Notes under the pieces: model-generated
Seen by the model: the letters and a program-made list of their open reading frames with translations, nothing else
Database searches by the model: none
Told to the model about the DNA's origin: nothing
Shown: positions 15,812-21,762 of the stretch, in pieces
Position numbering within the stretch: position 1 is the stretch's first letter
Layout: each line of letters begins with the position of its first letter
Translations under genes and position numbers: made by a program
Assembly (NCBI GenBank): GCA_002724825.1
Contig: PBPU01000055.1
Span: forward strand, 15,092 to 36,853
Length of the DNA stretch: 21,762 nucleotides
Source of the DNA: Acidimicrobiaceae bacterium
GTDB taxonomy: Bacteria > Actinomycetota > Acidimicrobiia > Acidimicrobiales > UBA8592
Reading direction: 5' to 3'

Positions 15812-16960
15812 ATGCGCATCGGAATGATAAGCCCTTACAGCCTCACAATACCTGGAGGCGTCCAAAACCAGATTCTGAGCTTGGCCCGCGCATTGCGTAA
15901 CAAGGGAATTGATGTCCGTGTCCTCGGTCCGTGCGATGGGCCGCCTCCTGACACAGGGATAACCCCCCTAGGAAATAGTTTGCCAACAGCGGCAAATGGT
16001 TCCATAGCTCCACTTGCACCAGACCCCTCAGCGCAGCTCCGAGTGATTCGAGCCCTTAGAGACGAGAGATTCGACCTCCTCCATGTTCATGAGCCGCTTG
16101 CTCCCGGCCCGGCGATCACAGCAATTGTTTTAAAGCAAAGTCCAATTGTCGCTACCTTTCATCGGTCTGGGCCCTCAAAATCCTATGAGTACTTCAATAA
16201 GCCGGCTCGATGGGTTGCAAACAGAGTAGAAGTAAACTGTGCCGTCTCAGAAGAGGCTGCTGCTACGGCAAGAAACGCTCTCGGTGGAAATTATGAAATT
16301 TTGTTCAACGGGATAGAGCTAGATCGGTATTCTTCAAAAAACCCAAAACAAGCTGGACAGACTATCTTTTTTGTCGGAAGGCATGAACCAAGGAAGGGCC
16401 TTGAAGTTCTTATCCGATCTATGCGATTTCTCCCAGATGAAGTCAAGCTTTGGATCGCATCCGACGGCCCAGATACAAAACGTCTACAGAAGGCAACTGA
16501 AGATGATAGCCGTATTGAATGGCTCGGAAGAATATCGGAAGAGGAGAAAATAGAGCGATTACAAAAATCTAAGTTGTTCTGCGCTCCTTCATTGGGTGGC
16601 GAATCATTTGGGATTGTTCTTCTTGAAGCAATGGCATCAGGAGCTCTTGTAGTAGCAAGTGATATCCCTGGATATTCAAAATTAACTAGAGGAGGCAAAG
16701 ACGCTCTGCTTTTCAAAGCTGGCGACTCAACTGCTTTGGGGAAAGCCCTAGAGAAAGGCCTCTACGAAGATGAGGCATCACAAGTCATAGTTGAATCAGC
16801 GCAACTGAGAGTCAGTGAGTTCTCCATGACTGAATTAGCCGAGCGCTATATCCAGATATATCAAAAAGCTATTACTCAAACACCAACAGTGCCCTTAGCT
16901 AAGGGGGGACAATTTTTCACACAACGTACCCTGGGCTCAAGGAATTTCAGAATAAGGTAA
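15812..16960 (+). CDS. pimA: Phosphatidylinositol alpha-mannosyltransferase PimA
   Basis: A 382-residue GT4 (GT-B fold) glycosyltransferase predicted to move mannose from GDP-mannose to phosphatidylinositol, giving PIM1. It opens MRIGMISPYSLTIPGGVQNQ, nearly the mycobacterial PimA start, with the GGVQ acceptor loop. His117 in ATFHRS matches the mycobacterial His118. VGRHEPRKGLEVL begins the donor domain. The GT4 E-x7-E is Glu264 and Glu272 in GGESFGIVLLEAMASG. Length is close to mycobacterial PimA. The final 30 residues are basic and polar. No Shine-Dalgarno sequence precedes the ATG; it likely depends on co-transcription with patA. It completes the pgsA-patA-pimA cassette. Confidence 0.92.
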   Translation: MRIGMISPYSLTIPGGVQNQILSLARALRNKGIDVRVLGPCDGPPPDTGITPLGNSLPTAANGSIAPLAPDPSAQLRVIRALRDERFDLLHVHEPLAPGPAITAIVLKQSPIVATFHRSGPSKSYEYFNKPARWVANRVEVNCAVSEEAAATARNALGGNYEILFNGIELDRYSSKNPKQAGQTIFFVGRHEPRKGLEVLIRSMRFLPDEVKLWIASDGPDTKRLQKATEDDSRIEWLGRISEEEKIERLQKSKLFCAPSLGGESFGIVLLEAMASGALVVASDIPGYSKLTRGGKDALLFKAGDSTALGKALEKGLYEDEASQVIVESAQLRVSEFSMTELAERYIQIYQKAITQTPTVPLAKGGQFFTQRTLGSRNFRIR

Positions 16961-17031
16961 AAAAATCTCACTGATAGTAAATGATCATCGAGGATTGGTT
17001 ATCATTAAAGTAGAAGCCGGAAGGAGGCTCC

Positions 17032-17583
17032 GTGGTTGCAACCATTATTATCATCATAGTTGTGGCGCTATTTCTTTTATTTCTTGTGCTGCAATATAAC
17101 GGTCTCGTTCGATTGCGTAACCGAACAAAAAATGCCTGGGCGCAGATAGATGTTCAGCTAAGACGAAGATACGACCTGATACCTAACCTGATTGAAACCG
17201 TAAAGGGATATGCAGAGCACGAAAAAGAAACTTTTGATGCGGTTATACAAGCACGAAGTTCAGCAATGGCTGCTTCTGGGCCAGTTGATCAAGCACAGAA
17301 TGAAAACCTTTTGGAAGGAACTCTTAAATCTTTATTTGCCCTATCTGAGGCATACCCAGATCTAAAGGCAAACGTAAACTTTCTTGAATTGCAAGAAGAG
17401 TTAACGAGCACCGAAAGCAAAATTGCTTTTGCTCGGCAGCACTTCAATGACAGTGTTCTTGGGTATAACAACAAAATTGAAGTTTTCCCATCAAATTTGA
17501 TCGCTGGCATCTTTAAGTTCGAACAAGAAGAATTCTACGAAGTGGAAGATGAAGCTGAAGGGCCAGTGCAGGTCCAATTCTGA
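17032..17583 (+). CDS. lemA: LemA family protein
   Basis: A 183-residue LemA protein: a single N-terminal membrane helix (about 3-21), then a long helical bundle with the hallmark AWAQIDVQLRRRYDLIPNLIETVKGYAEHE, followed by EAYPDLKANVNFLELQEEL, TESKIAFARQHFNDSVLGYNN and a proline-poor end (FPSNLIAGIFKFEQEEFYEVE). The GTG at 17032 has a near-ideal AAGGAGG at 17021-17027 with a four-base spacer. Its stop overlaps the start of the next gene by one base (TGATG). LemA proteins are of unclear function and are often encoded beside M48 or TPM-domain membrane proteins; here the partner is an M48-like protein with a broken active site. The pair lies between pimA and pdxS, where Mycobacterium has other genes. 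Confidence 0.93.
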   Translation: MVATIIIIIVVALFLLFLVLQYNGLVRLRNRTKNAWAQIDVQLRRRYDLIPNLIETVKGYAEHEKETFDAVIQARSSAMAASGPVDQAQNENLLEGTLKSLFALSEAYPDLKANVNFLELQEELTSTESKIAFARQHFNDSVLGYNNKIEVFPSNLIAGIFKFEQEEFYEVEDEAEGPVQVQF

Positions 17584-18338
17584 TGAGTCCAAAAGTCGCG
17601 GCCTTTCGCGCTTCAGTACTTTTCCTCGCGTGTGCAACAGTTGACTCAATCATTCTTATCGTAATTGGATTACTGATAGGCATTGAATTTACTATCTTGA
17701 TTCCTTGCTCTGTGGCACTTGCGAGTCTTTGGATATTTTTTGTCTTTAGGAAAATAGATTCCTTCATTCTAAAAAAAATTAACGCTGCACCAGTCAATTT
17801 GGAGACTCACCCTCGGTTCACAAATCTTGTAGAGGGGGTTTGTATTTCCTACGGATTTCGAAAACCCCACCTTTTCTTTATTAATGACGCCGCGCCAAAC
17901 ATGATGATGGTTGGTCGCGACCCACAGCACAGTAACTTAGTTGTAACAACTGGTCTTTTGGATCGCGTTAAACGAACCGAGTTAGAAGGACTAATCACTC
18001 ATGAATTGTCGAGATCGAGAAGCCGAACATCCTACTTAGAAGGAACTTTGGCAATACTTGTTGCATGGCCTTGGGCTTTTTTGCCTAGTATCGTCGCAAA
18101 AGTAGGCGCGAAATTTCTTGAGCCATGGAGCATTGCAGAAATTGACATAGCTGCTGTTGGGTTGACAAGGTATCCACCTGGATTAGAGAAAGCATTAGAA
18201 AGTCTTTACTCCGATGGAAGGGAGCCCACGCATAACCCAAGATTCTGCAGACATATGTGGATTAACCCTCCAAATGAACCCCTGATTCATTCCGGATTTT
18301 CTACAGATGATCGAATTGCCGCTCTGGCAGAGCTTTAA
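17583..18338 (+). CDS. M48-like membrane protein with degenerate zinc motif
   Basis: A 251-residue relative of HtpX-type M48 metallopeptidases: two N-terminal membrane helices (about 12-33 and 36-55), a linker resembling the family (APNMMMVGRDPQHSNLVVTTGLLDRVKRTELEGLITHEL), a hydrophobic stretch (155-172), and a C-terminus ending DDRIAALAEL as in many M48 proteins. The zinc motif HEXXH is broken: His140-Glu141-Leu-Ser-Arg144, with Arg replacing the second His. The third-ligand segment, normally ExxAD, reads Glu186-Ile-Asp-Ile-Ala. It is therefore probably not an active protease. The ATG overlaps the lemA stop by one base, so the two are translationally coupled. The ORF is otherwise intact, which suggests a selected non-enzymatic role rather than decay. 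Confidence 0.8.
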   Translation: MSPKVAAFRASVLFLACATVDSIILIVIGLLIGIEFTILIPCSVALASLWIFFVFRKIDSFILKKINAAPVNLETHPRFTNLVEGVCISYGFRKPHLFFINDAAPNMMMVGRDPQHSNLVVTTGLLDRVKRTELEGLITHELSRSRSRTSYLEGTLAILVAWPWAFLPSIVAKVGAKFLEPWSIAEIDIAAVGLTRYPPGLEKALESLYSDGREPTHNPRFCRHMWINPPNEPLIHSGFSTDDRIAALAEL

Positions 18339-18381
18339 TTTCTTTATCAGAATCTATGTCCTAGATCCAAAAATTTAGAGA

Positions 18382-18393
18382 TAAGATTTAAAT
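18382..18393 (+). promoter_or_regulatory. TAAGAT box at leaderless spacing before pdxS
   Basis: TAAGAT (18382-18387) ends six bases before the pdxS ATG at 18394, with no useful Shine-Dalgarno sequence. It is close to the consensus -10 hexamer. No convincing -35 element lies 16-19 bases upstream. Likely a leaderless promoter for the pdxS-pdxT pair. Confidence 0.4.
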
Positions 18394-19296
18394 ATGGCTG
18401 AAGAAAACATAGATGACTCAAAGACAACAGGCACTGTAAAAGTTAAGCGCGGTCTTGCCGAAATGCTAAAGGGTGGGGTAATCATGGATGTTGTAACCCC
18501 TGACCAAGCAAAAATAGCCGAAGATGCAGGCGCTGTTGCTGTCATGGCTCTGGAGCGTGTCCCAGCTGACATTCGCGCAGATGGTGGGATTGCTCGAATG
18601 AGTGATCCCGAGATGATAGAGGGAATCCAAGAGGTCGTTACTATTCCAGTTATGGCAAAAGCTCGCATCGGCCACTTTGCAGAAGCCCAAGTGTTGGAAG
18701 CTTTGGGTGTTGATTACGTTGATGAATCTGAAGTTCTTACCCCCGCCGATGAAAAACACCACATTGATAAGTGGGCGTTTGAAGTGCCATTTGTTTGCGG
18801 CGCCACAAATTTAGGAGAGGCTCTTCGACGAATCTCTGAAGGCGCATGCATGATTCGAAGCAAGGGAGAAGCTGGAACTGGGAATGTTGTTCAGGCAGTG
18901 AGGCATTTGCGGACGATTTTGGGCGATATACGCAAGCTCGGCCAGGCAGACTCTGCCGAACTATTCGACTGGGCCAAAGAGCTTCAAGCCCCCCTACCAC
19001 TTGTTCAGGAAGTTGCATCAGTTGGGAAATTGCCAGTACCTATGTTCTGCGCAGGGGGAATAGCTACTCCTGCGGATGCAGCTCTCGTCATGCAACTAGG
19101 GGCAGAGGCAGTTTTTGTGGGCTCAGGAATATTTAAATCAGAAGATCCCGAGCCGCGTGCCAAGGCCATAGTTGAAGCAACGACGAACTTCACACGTCCA
19201 GAGATCGTAGCGAAAGTAAGCCGAGGGCTGGGAGGTCCTATGACAGGGATCGGGATGGACGAAATCCAAATTAGGTTAGAAGACCGCGGTTGGTGA
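18394..19296 (+). CDS. pdxS: Pyridoxal 5'-phosphate synthase, PdxS (lyase) subunit
   Basis: A 300-residue (beta/alpha)8-barrel enzyme that makes PLP from ribose 5-phosphate, glyceraldehyde 3-phosphate and ammonia supplied by PdxT. The catalytic residues are visible: Asp32 in VIMDVVTP, Lys89 in PVMAKARIGH and Lys157 in RSKGEAGTGN. Their spacing (57 and 68 residues) equals that of Bacillus subtilis Asp24, Lys81 and Lys149. The highly conserved ALERVPADIRADGGIARMSDP is intact. A 12-ring assembly is known for the family. The N-terminus of about 20 residues is slightly longer than in Bacillus. pdxT starts three bases after its stop. Confidence 0.97.
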   Translation: MAEENIDDSKTTGTVKVKRGLAEMLKGGVIMDVVTPDQAKIAEDAGAVAVMALERVPADIRADGGIARMSDPEMIEGIQEVVTIPVMAKARIGHFAEAQVLEALGVDYVDESEVLTPADEKHHIDKWAFEVPFVCGATNLGEALRRISEGACMIRSKGEAGTGNVVQAVRHLRTILGDIRKLGQADSAELFDWAKELQAPLPLVQEVASVGKLPVPMFCAGGIATPADAALVMQLGAEAVFVGSGIFKSEDPEPRAKAIVEATTNFTRPEIVAKVSRGLGGPMTGIGMDEIQIRLEDRGW

Positions 19297-19299
19297 GTT

Positions 19300-19884
19300 T
19301 TGAAGGTCGGCGTTCTCGCACTTCAAGGCGCCTATGTCAGTCATGTTCAGGCATTTGTTTCTCTTGGTGTTGAGGCACTTGAAGTTCGCACCCCAGAGGA
19401 TCTAGCAAAGATAGATCGTCTTGTTATCCCTGGCGGAGAGTCAACAACAATCTCTATGTTGCTTGATTGGAATGGGATGAGGGCCCCAATTCAAGAATCT
19501 ATTTCTGCAGGTATGCCAATATTTGGAACTTGCGCTGGGATGATCGTTCTCGCTAAAGAAGTACTTGATGGCCGCGATGACCAAAAGCCTCTTGAGGCAA
19601 TCGATATAACAGTTCGCCGCAATGCGTTCGGTAGACAGGTAGATTCATTTGAAAGCGAGATCGACGTTCTAGGGCTTGACGAACCATTCCCATCGGTATT
19701 CATCCGTGCCCCCATCGTGGAAACAATTGGTGAAGGTGTGAAAGTATTTGCGAGAGTCGATGAAAAAATAGTGTTGTGTGGAACAGACTCGATATTGGTA
19801 GCTTCTTTTCATCCAGAATTGTCTAATGATGGAAGAATCCACGAAATGTTCTTATCTATGGAACCATTAGGTTCACAGGGGTAG
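19300..19884 (+). CDS. pdxT: Pyridoxal 5'-phosphate synthase, PdxT (glutaminase) subunit
   Basis: A 194-residue class I-type glutaminase that releases ammonia from glutamine and passes it to PdxS. The catalytic triad is Cys78 (GTCAGM), His171 and Glu173 (SFHPEL); the GGESTT substrate loop is at about residues 46-51. It starts with TTG at 19300, three bases after the pdxS stop. This codon gives MKVGVLALQG, the family's expected N-terminus, and no in-frame ATG fits. Coupling to pdxS probably explains the weak start and lack of a clear ribosome site. Its length is that of typical PdxT. Confidence 0.95.
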   Translation: MKVGVLALQGAYVSHVQAFVSLGVEALEVRTPEDLAKIDRLVIPGGESTTISMLLDWNGMRAPIQESISAGMPIFGTCAGMIVLAKEVLDGRDDQKPLEAIDITVRRNAFGRQVDSFESEIDVLGLDEPFPSVFIRAPIVETIGEGVKVFARVDEKIVLCGTDSILVASFHPELSNDGRIHEMFLSMEPLGSQG

Positions 19885-19893
19885 AGTTTTAGT
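19882..19893 (+). promoter_or_regulatory. TAGAGT box at leaderless spacing before yebC
   Basis: TAGAGT (19882-19887) overlaps the pdxT stop codon and ends six bases before the yebC ATG. No ribosome site is present. It could be a -10 element for a separate leaderless yebC message, or coincidence since the gene may simply be co-transcribed with pdxT. Confidence 0.25.
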
Positions 19894-20643
19894 ATGTCTG
19901 GTCATTCAAAATGGGCAACGATTAAGCACAAAAAAGGCGCTGCCGATAAAAAACGCGGAAAGCTCTTCGCAAAGTTAATTAAGCAAGTTGAAGTTGCTGC
20001 TAGGCAAGGTGGTGGCGACTTAGATGCTAACCCGACCCTTCGGACGATGTATCAGAAAGCAAGAGATAATTCGGTACCGCTCGACACGATAGAGAGAGCG
20101 ATCAAAAGGGGAACCGGCGAACTTGAAGGAGTAAATTACGAAGATGTTACCTATGAAGGTTATGCACCTAATGGCGTAGCGTTATTTATCGAGACGCTTA
20201 CGGATAATCGGAACAGAACAGGATCAGAAGTGAGATCGATGCTTTCCAAAAATGGAGGATCCCTAGCTGAACCTGGTGCGGTCGCATGGCAATTTGAACG
20301 AAAAGGTGTAATTATTCTGAACCGTGAAGTAGACGAAGACGAGTTAATGATGGTGGCTTTAGAGAGCGGAGCAGAAGACCTTGCCGATGAAGGAGATACT
20401 TGGAGGTTGACAAGCGACCCAACTGACCTTAATGGATTACGTGATGCTTTAGAGCAGCACGGGATTTCGTTCCTTTCAGCAGACCTTACTTTTCTTCCAA
20501 CGCAAATAGTTCCATTGACTGAATCAGGCCCAGCAAAACAAGTTTTAAATTTAATCGATCTTCTTGATGAGTTAGATGATGTCGATGCAGTTCATGCGAA
20601 CTTTGATATACCTGACTCTGTAATGCAAGAAATAGCTGGCTGA
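19894..20643 (+). CDS. yebC: YebC/PmpR family protein
   Basis: A 249-residue member of the YebC family. The N-terminus is the hallmark MSGHSKWATIKHKKGAADKKRG, followed by the conserved NPTLRTMYQKARDNSVP, the YEGYAPNGVALFIETLTDNRNRT segment, and the acidic C-terminal domain. The family has been described as DNA-binding regulators and, more recently, as ribosome-associated factors that ease translation of difficult stretches such as polyproline; which applies here cannot be read from sequence. It lies between pdxT and ruvC exactly as in many Actinomycetota. Length is typical. Confidence 0.95.
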   Translation: MSGHSKWATIKHKKGAADKKRGKLFAKLIKQVEVAARQGGGDLDANPTLRTMYQKARDNSVPLDTIERAIKRGTGELEGVNYEDVTYEGYAPNGVALFIETLTDNRNRTGSEVRSMLSKNGGSLAEPGAVAWQFERKGVIILNREVDEDELMMVALESGAEDLADEGDTWRLTSDPTDLNGLRDALEQHGISFLSADLTFLPTQIVPLTESGPAKQVLNLIDLLDELDDVDAVHANFDIPDSVMQEIAG

Positions 20644-20745
20644 GGTCCATAAAGTGATCTTTCATGATCTGTTCAGAAGTTCGATTTAACCTCAACGGCA
20701 GACTATTTATGTAAGAAAAGTCCACCTATGGCTTCGAGCAGGCGC

Positions 20746-20758
20746 TATTATCGTACAT
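20746..20758 (+). promoter_or_regulatory. TATTAT box at leaderless spacing before ruvC
   Basis: TATTAT (20746-20751), one base from the -10 consensus, ends seven bases before the ruvC ATG at 20759. There is no ribosome site. The 115-base gap after yebC supports a separate promoter. No clear -35 hexamer was seen. Confidence 0.45.
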
Positions 20759-21241
20759 ATGTTCGTTTTAGGAGTCGACCCTGGATTATCACGATGCGGT
20801 TATGGGGTTGTCCAGCGTAAAAATGGAAAAGAGAACGCTTTAGCTGCAGGTGTTATCCAGACCCCTCCTGAAATGGGAACTCCTTATCGTCTGACTTTAC
20901 TAAGGGACGAAGTTCGAGAACTGATTGCTGACTACAAACCTGATGTTGTAGCGATTGAGCGAGTCTTGTTCCAACATAATGCGGCGACAGCTATTTCTGT
21001 AGGGCAAGCAATTGGGATAGTCATGACTGAAGGCGTTTCTGCCGGCTGTGAAGTAGTTGAGTACTCTCCGAATGAAGTCAAACAAGCTGTTGCAGGTCAC
21101 GGTGGTGCTGATAAAGAAGAGATGGAAAAAATGGTTCGTCTCCTGTTAGGAATTGGGACTCCGCTTCAACCTGTTGATGCTGCAGATGCATTAGCGCTTG
21201 CTCTCTGTTATTTAGCCCGTAAGGGTGCGGAGGCACGATGA
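20759..21241 (+). CDS. ruvC: Holliday junction endonuclease RuvC
   Basis: A 160-residue RNase H-fold nuclease that cuts Holliday junctions during recombinational repair, working with RuvA and RuvB. The four acidic metal-binding residues are Asp7 (GVDPGL), Glu67 (AIERVL), Asp140 and Asp143 (DAADALALAL), matching Asp7, Glu66, Asp138 and Asp141 of Escherichia coli RuvC. The basic loop VKQAVAGHGGADKEEM is also present. It is a little shorter than E. coli RuvC at the C-terminus. The stop overlaps the ruvA start as ATGA. Confidence 0.96.
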   Translation: MFVLGVDPGLSRCGYGVVQRKNGKENALAAGVIQTPPEMGTPYRLTLLRDEVRELIADYKPDVVAIERVLFQHNAATAISVGQAIGIVMTEGVSAGCEVVEYSPNEVKQAVAGHGGADKEEMEKMVRLLLGIGTPLQPVDAADALALALCYLARKGAEAR

Positions 21242-21762
21242 CAATCGGGAGCATCCGCGGGCAGTTGTCATTAGTAGAAGATCAGGAGATCATTGTTGAA
21301 GTAGGCGGCGTAGGCTACAGAATCTTTATACCGCCTATGACGCAAAAACAGTTTGGTGAAACAGGTTGCGAAACACTTGTGTATACGCATCATCATTTTC
21401 GAGAAGACACTCAGTCTCTATATGGGTTCCCAACTCGAGAAGAATGTTTATTCTTCGAAGCGCTTATATCGACACATGGTGTGGGCCCATCTTTGGGGCT
21501 TTCGATATTGTCGACTCACTCACCTAACCAACTGGCAAATATCTTGGCTGATGAGGACTCTGACGCCTTGTGCTTAGTGCCAGGCATAGGTAAAAAAACT
21601 GCCTCACGACTTATAGTGGAGCTGCAGTCGAAAATTGATTTGGACTCTATTCCTCTCAACGGCACTCACTCAGACAGTGACGAATCACTAACAGAAGATT
21701 CCAGCCGTCGAGATGTTCGTGATGCTTTAAGCGGTCTTGGTTACGGTAGGGAGGAAATACAG
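21238..21762 (+). CDS. ruvA: Holliday junction DNA helicase subunit RuvA (3' end outside window)
   Basis: The frame from the ATG at 21238 stays open to the window edge, giving the first 175 residues of RuvA, which binds the four-way junction and loads the RuvB motor. The N-terminal OB domain starts MTIGSIRGQL and contains VGGVGYRIFIPP and HHHFREDTQSLYGF. The helix-hairpin-helix region has HGVGPSLGLSILS and LVPGIGKKTASRLIVEL. A flexible acidic linker and the start of domain III (RRDVRDALSGLGYGREEIQ) follow. About 20 more residues would be expected. The four-base ATGA overlap with ruvC indicates coupling; ruvB is the likely next gene. Confidence 0.95.
   Translation, partial: MTIGSIRGQLSLVEDQEIIVEVGGVGYRIFIPPMTQKQFGETGCETLVYTHHHFREDTQSLYGFPTREECLFFEALISTHGVGPSLGLSILSTHSPNQLANILADEDSDALCLVPGIGKKTASRLIVELQSKIDLDSIPLNGTHSDSDESLTEDSSRRDVRDALSGLGYGREEIQ

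Noticed and set aside
16291..16716. 141-codon minus-strand ORF inside pimA
   Set aside because: It is antisense to the GT4 donor-binding domain, which carries the conserved E-x7-E; no independent support.
16974..17010. AATGAT ... ATCATT inverted repeat between pimA and lemA
   Set aside because: Six weak base pairs with a loop of about 15 bases and no T run; not convincing as a terminator or operator.
20644..20745. Repeated TGATC words after yebC, considered as a structured RNA or operator
   Set aside because: The repeats are short, unevenly spaced and form no stable symmetrical structure by eye.
1..21762. CRISPR arrays, tRNA or rRNA genes, insertion sequences, phage or toxin-antitoxin genes
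   Set aside because: No direct-repeat arrays, tRNA-like cloverleaf sequences, transposase motifs or terminal inverted repeats were seen; nearly all the sequence is accounted for by core genes.

Overview
The window looks like a core-genome segment of an uncultured member of the Actinomycetota. It has a moderate GC content (mid-40s percent by eye) and very tight gene packing. Four lines of evidence support the phylum: a mycothiol ligase (MshC-type), an F420-dependent NADP reductase, the phosphatidylinositol mannoside set (pgsA, patA, pimA), and a gene order thrS - HIT - pgsA - patA - pimA ... pdxS - pdxT - yebC - ruvC - ruvA that is close to that of Mycobacterium and Streptomyces. The low GC and compact spacing suggest a streamlined lineage, perhaps marine Acidimicrobiia; that placement is inference.

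Layout. 76-982 (+): a tiny membrane protein and a thiamine pyrophosphokinase. 988-5638 (-): three ABC genes in one apparent operon. Transcribed from 5638 leftwards, they are an exporter half carrying degenerate catalytic residues, its canonical partner half, and a stand-alone ATPase. An 18-codon mini-ORF with a good ribosome site links the two exporter halves through overlapping stop and start codons. 5843-8235 (+): two tandem CNNM/CBS membrane proteins; the first appears to be frameshifted at its very start in a run of five G. 8244-9011 (-): an InhA-type enoyl-ACP reductase. 9155-11021 (+): F420:NADP oxidoreductase and mycothiol cysteine ligase. 11101-16960 (+): thrS, an Ap4A-phosphorylase-like HIT protein, an unknown two-helix membrane protein, then phosphatidylinositol phosphate synthase, PIM acyltransferase and PimA mannosyltransferase. 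17032-18338 (+): LemA and an M48-like membrane protein whose zinc motif is broken. 18394-19884 (+): the PLP synthase pair pdxS and pdxT. 19894 to the end (+): yebC, ruvC and the start of ruvA, cut by the window edge.

Working together: the pgsA-patA-pimA block should build phosphatidylinositol and its first mannosylated, acylated forms at the inner membrane face. pdxS and pdxT make pyridoxal phosphate. ruvC and ruvA act on Holliday junctions. mshC and npdG point to mycothiol and F420 redox cofactors. No tRNA, rRNA, CRISPR array, insertion sequence or phage gene was seen, and no gene-free stretch exceeds about 205 bases. Several genes without a ribosome site (npdG, thrS, pdxS, yebC, ruvC) have a TAnnnT hexamer ending 6-7 bases before the ATG, as expected for leaderless mRNAs. 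I do not see a clearly new defence or mobile system. The most interesting items are the LemA/pseudo-M48 pair, the asymmetric ABC exporter with its linking mini-ORF, and the CNNM start frameshift.
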